From positions 1 through 7,898 of the forward strand of contig CANQLQ010000084.1 in NCBI GenBank assembly GCA_947624755.1: a stretch of DNA of 7,898 nucleotides. The letters are read 5' to 3'. Under the pieces are notes generated by a model that was given only the letters and a program-made list of their open reading frames with translations, was not told where the DNA came from and did not search any database. This DNA is from an uncultured Clostridia bacterium (lineage in GTDB: Bacteria > Bacillota > Clostridia > Oscillospirales > Acutalibacteraceae). The position numbers were made by a program, and so were the translations under genes. Positions 6,017 through 7,898 of this stretch are shown here, one piece after another; the first letter of the stretch is position 1, and every line of letters starts with the position of its first letter.

Positions 6017-6745
6017 ATGGTTGAACTCAAGTTTCTTCCTTGCGGCGACAGTGCGGTAACGGTTTGGTTTTCTGAAAAAATGAGTGAAAGCGTAAACCGT
6101 CAGATCCGTTTCCTTGCCGCAGAGCTTGAAAGCGGAAAAGTCAAAGGTGTTCGTGAATGTGTTCCGACCTTCTGTTCGGCAACGGTTTATTTTGACCCTT
6201 TCAAAACTTCGCTTAAGAAGCTGAAAAAATCAATTACAAAAATTATATCATGTTATAAGGAGGAAGGCGCCGCAAAAAAGCGTGTCTTCCTTATTCCCGT
6301 TTGCTATGAAGGTGAATTTTCTCCCGACCTTGAAGACGTTGCAAAGCATTCGGGGCTTACCGCCGAAGAGGTTATAAAAATTCACAGCGGCAGGGATTAT
6401 CTGATTTATATGCTCGGTTTTCTCCCCGGATTTCCGTATCTTGGCGGAATGGACGAGCGGATAGCAACGCCCCGTCTTGATACTCCGAGAACAAGCATAC
6501 CGGCAGGAGCAGTCGGTATCGGCGGCGAACAAACCGGTATTTATCCCCTTGCCTCACCCGGAGGCTGGAGACTTATCGGAAGAACACCGATAAGACCGTA
6601 TGACCCGAAAAGAAAAGAGCCTATTCTTTACAAAGCGGGCGACTATATCCGCTTTTGCCCGGTAAAAAAAGAAGAATATGAGAAGATAGAAAAAGAGGTT
6701 CAGTCGGGAACATATACGGTTGAAATAAAAGAAGAAAGTGTGTGA
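6017..6745 (+). CDS. pxpB: 5-oxoprolinase subunit PxpB (KipI family)
   Basis: Subunit of the bacterial ATP-dependent 5-oxoprolinase PxpABC, which opens 5-oxoproline (pyroglutamate) to glutamate. It belongs to the carboxyltransferase C/D-subdomain family, called KipI in Bacillus, where the pair was first named as inhibitor and antagonist of the sporulation kinase KinA. At 242 residues it has the normal length. The hallmark region is intact: GFLPGFPYLGG (134-144), TPRLDTPR (151-158), IPAGAVGIGGEQTGIYPLAS (161-180), PGGW (181-184) and IGRTP (187-191). The N-terminal LPCGDSAVTVWF (7-18) is also typical. It begins 2 nt after the cyclase-like gene, with only GGTGA (6006-6010) as a ribosome site, suggesting translational coupling. 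It is followed after 6 nt by pxpC. Confidence 0.92.
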   Translation: MVELKFLPCGDSAVTVWFSEKMSESVNRQIRFLAAELESGKVKGVRECVPTFCSATVYFDPFKTSLKKLKKSITKIISCYKEEGAAKKRVFLIPVCYEGEFSPDLEDVAKHSGLTAEEVIKIHSGRDYLIYMLGFLPGFPYLGGMDERIATPRLDTPRTSIPAGAVGIGGEQTGIYPLASPGGWRLIGRTPIRPYDPKRKEPILYKAGDYIRFCPVKKEEYEKIEKEVQSGTYTVEIKEESV

Positions 6746-6751
6746 GCAAAA

Positions 6752-7699
6752 ATGAAAATGACAATACTTTCGGCGGGGTCGCTCACTACGGTTCAAGATG
6801 AGGGACGGTTCGGATTTATGCAGTCCGGATTTTCTCCAAGCGGTGCGATGGATATCCGCTCACTTAGAATCGCAAACCTTCTTGTCGGCAATTCACAGGG
6901 ACAGGGCGCTCTTGAAATGACGATGATGGGCATTACTGCAAAATTTGACTGTGATGCGGTTATTGCAATCACCGGCGCAGATATGCAGCCGAAAATAGGC
7001 GAAGAGGATTGTCCGATGTATGAGGCTGTTCAAGTAAAAAAAGGTTCTGTGCTTAAAATGAAAGCCGCAAAATCGGGTATGAGAGCATACCTTGCCGTTG
7101 CCGGCGGTTTTGACCTTGCGCTTGTAATGGGCAGTATGTCAACGAATATGAAATGTAAAGTCGGCGGCTTTGAGGGAAGAAAGCTTCAAAACGGCGATGA
7201 AATCCCGCTTCGCTTTGAAACCGGTCTTTCGCTTATCGGTCATCGAAAAATAAAATGCCAAGAGAAATATCCGAAAGAAATTACCGTCCGTGTAATTCTC
7301 GGCCCGCAGGACTTCGTCTTTAGCGAAAAAGGAATTGAAACCTTTCTTTGCACTTCATATACGGTCACGGACAAGTCGGACAGAATGGGTATAAGACTCG
7401 ACGGAGCAAAAATAGAAAGCAAAAGCGCAGTTGATATAATTTCCGACGGCGTTGCGACCGGCTCGATTCAAATTCCGGCTGCCGGCACACCTATAATTAT
7501 GATGGCCGACAGGCAGACTACGGGAGGTTATGCAAAAATCGCAACGGTCGTTTCGGCTGACCTTCCAAAAATTGCTCAGGCAAAACCGGGTACAAAGGTT
7601 AATTTTGCCGCGGTAACACCCGAAGAGGGAGCAAAAATTTACAAAAGCGAAATCAAAGAAATGAACAATCTTGAATATACAATGATGTTTGTAAGATAA
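6752..7699 (+). CDS. pxpC: 5-oxoprolinase subunit PxpC (KipA family, biotin-dependent carboxyltransferase-like)
   Basis: Partner of PxpB in 5-oxoprolinase, from the carboxyltransferase A/B-subdomain family (KipA; fused to the KipI domain in urea carboxylase-type enzymes). The family is often annotated as biotin-dependent, but no biotin attachment motif is present here. The 315 residues carry the expected blocks: TTVQDEGRFGFMQSGFSPSG (12-31), NLLVGN with ALEMT (42-57), RAYLAVAGGF (111-120), LGPQDFVF (183-190), SDRMGIRL (209-216), SDGVATGSIQIP (231-242) and MADRQTTGGYAKIATV (251-266). Two Met codons lie close together (6752 and 6758); both are possible starts and the ribosome site is weak (GAAGAAAG, 6731-6738), in keeping with coupling to pxpB. 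No clear terminator follows, and pxpA does not appear in the 199 bases left in the window. Confidence 0.92.
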   Translation: MKMTILSAGSLTTVQDEGRFGFMQSGFSPSGAMDIRSLRIANLLVGNSQGQGALEMTMMGITAKFDCDAVIAITGADMQPKIGEEDCPMYEAVQVKKGSVLKMKAAKSGMRAYLAVAGGFDLALVMGSMSTNMKCKVGGFEGRKLQNGDEIPLRFETGLSLIGHRKIKCQEKYPKEITVRVILGPQDFVFSEKGIETFLCTSYTVTDKSDRMGIRLDGAKIESKSAVDIISDGVATGSIQIPAAGTPIIMMADRQTTGGYAKIATVVSADLPKIAQAKPGTKVNFAAVTPEEGAKIYKSEIKEMNNLEYTMMFVR

Positions 7700-7715
7700 A
7701 AGTGATAACTGACAG

Positions 7716-7811
7716 ATGAAAATGAAGATTGTTAATGAAGCTCTGATTAAATCTAAGCACGCATGGCGGTGGGCATCGGCACGCATGGCGTGCGGCAATT
7801 ACGCGGAGTAG
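7716..7811 (+). CDS. Doubtful 31-codon ORF running into repeat DNA
   Basis: An ATG 16 nt after pxpC opens a 31-residue frame starting MKMKIVNEALIKSK and ending at TAG (7809-7811). The first half lies in unique DNA and the second half lies wholly in the dispersed repeat. No clear ribosome site precedes it. It could be chance, or the remaining 5' end of a former next gene of the operon interrupted by the repeat. The visible residues do not resemble the usual PxpA start (a DLNCDLGE-type motif). Not recognised; low confidence as a real gene. Confidence 0.15.
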   Translation: MKMKIVNEALIKSKHAWRWASARMACGNYAE

Positions 7812-7898
7812 ATTATACAGGCTTTTACTCTTACGCCGCGAAACGACTTGTGTTGTTAATTGTGAAAAATTTTAGTCAGTATGCATCGCCCACGGCGG
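7758..7898. repeat. Dispersed intergenic repeat, right-end copy
   Basis: CACGCATGGCG (7758-7768) is followed by a second, full palindrome CACGC-ATG-GCGTG (7780-7792) and GCGGCAATTACGCGG, nearly identical to 157-183 and in the same orientation. The hairpin CGCGG (7802-7806)/CCGCG (7836-7840) takes the place of the inverted repeat at 233-272. The downstream CGCGAAA...TTAATTGTG block resembles 269-296. A CATCGCC (7884-7890) near the right edge suggests that another unit begins there. No gene is visible in 7812-7898. Confidence 0.7.

Noticed and set aside
7355..7798. Minus-strand 147-codon frame opposite pxpC
   Set aside because: It runs opposite the most conserved part of PxpC and into the repeat, is rich in Cys/Phe/His as shadow frames are here, and has no recognisable motif.

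Overview
The window looks like chromosomal DNA of a low-to-mid GC Firmicute, most likely a gut-type clostridium of the Oscillospiraceae/Ruminococcaceae kind. The signs are GGAGG/AGGAG ribosome binding sites, near-consensus sigma-A promoters, short hairpin-plus-T-run terminators, a Gram-positive style lipobox protein, and GC-rich palindromic intergenic repeats standing out against AT-rich spacers. The taxonomic guess is inference. All recognisable genes lie on the + strand.

Layout. 1-360 is dispersed repeat material: a truncated copy at the left edge, a double hairpin, a 27-bp tandem repeat and a long inverted repeat. A promoter at 518-546 drives a three-gene ABC transporter of the TrpX/TrpY/TrpZ type. 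It comprises a lipoprotein binding protein (610-1645, broken by one 2-base frameshift near 797), a permease (1762-2691) and an ATPase (2684-3481). A terminator hairpin separates the binding protein from the permease, and a strong terminator closes the unit at 3488-3523. The spacer 3524-3990 has no gene. It holds a dispersed repeat, a perfect TTGACA-17-TATAAT promoter, a 64-nt inverted repeat starting at the predicted transcription start, and a second strong terminator lying before the next gene.

The second gene set (3991-7699) is the most interesting part: a D-amino acid aminotransferase (dat), a stand-alone homologue of the C-terminal (DUF4392) domain of vertebrate D-glutamate cyclase, and the 5-oxoprolinase subunits pxpB and pxpC. 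Read together they suggest a route from D-amino acids through D-glutamate and 5-oxoproline back to glutamate. This is inferred from gene order; the third oxoprolinase subunit, pxpA, is not in the window. After pxpC the DNA passes, through a doubtful 31-codon ORF, into another copy of the repeat family seen at the left edge, so the two operons sit between like-oriented copies of one repeat.
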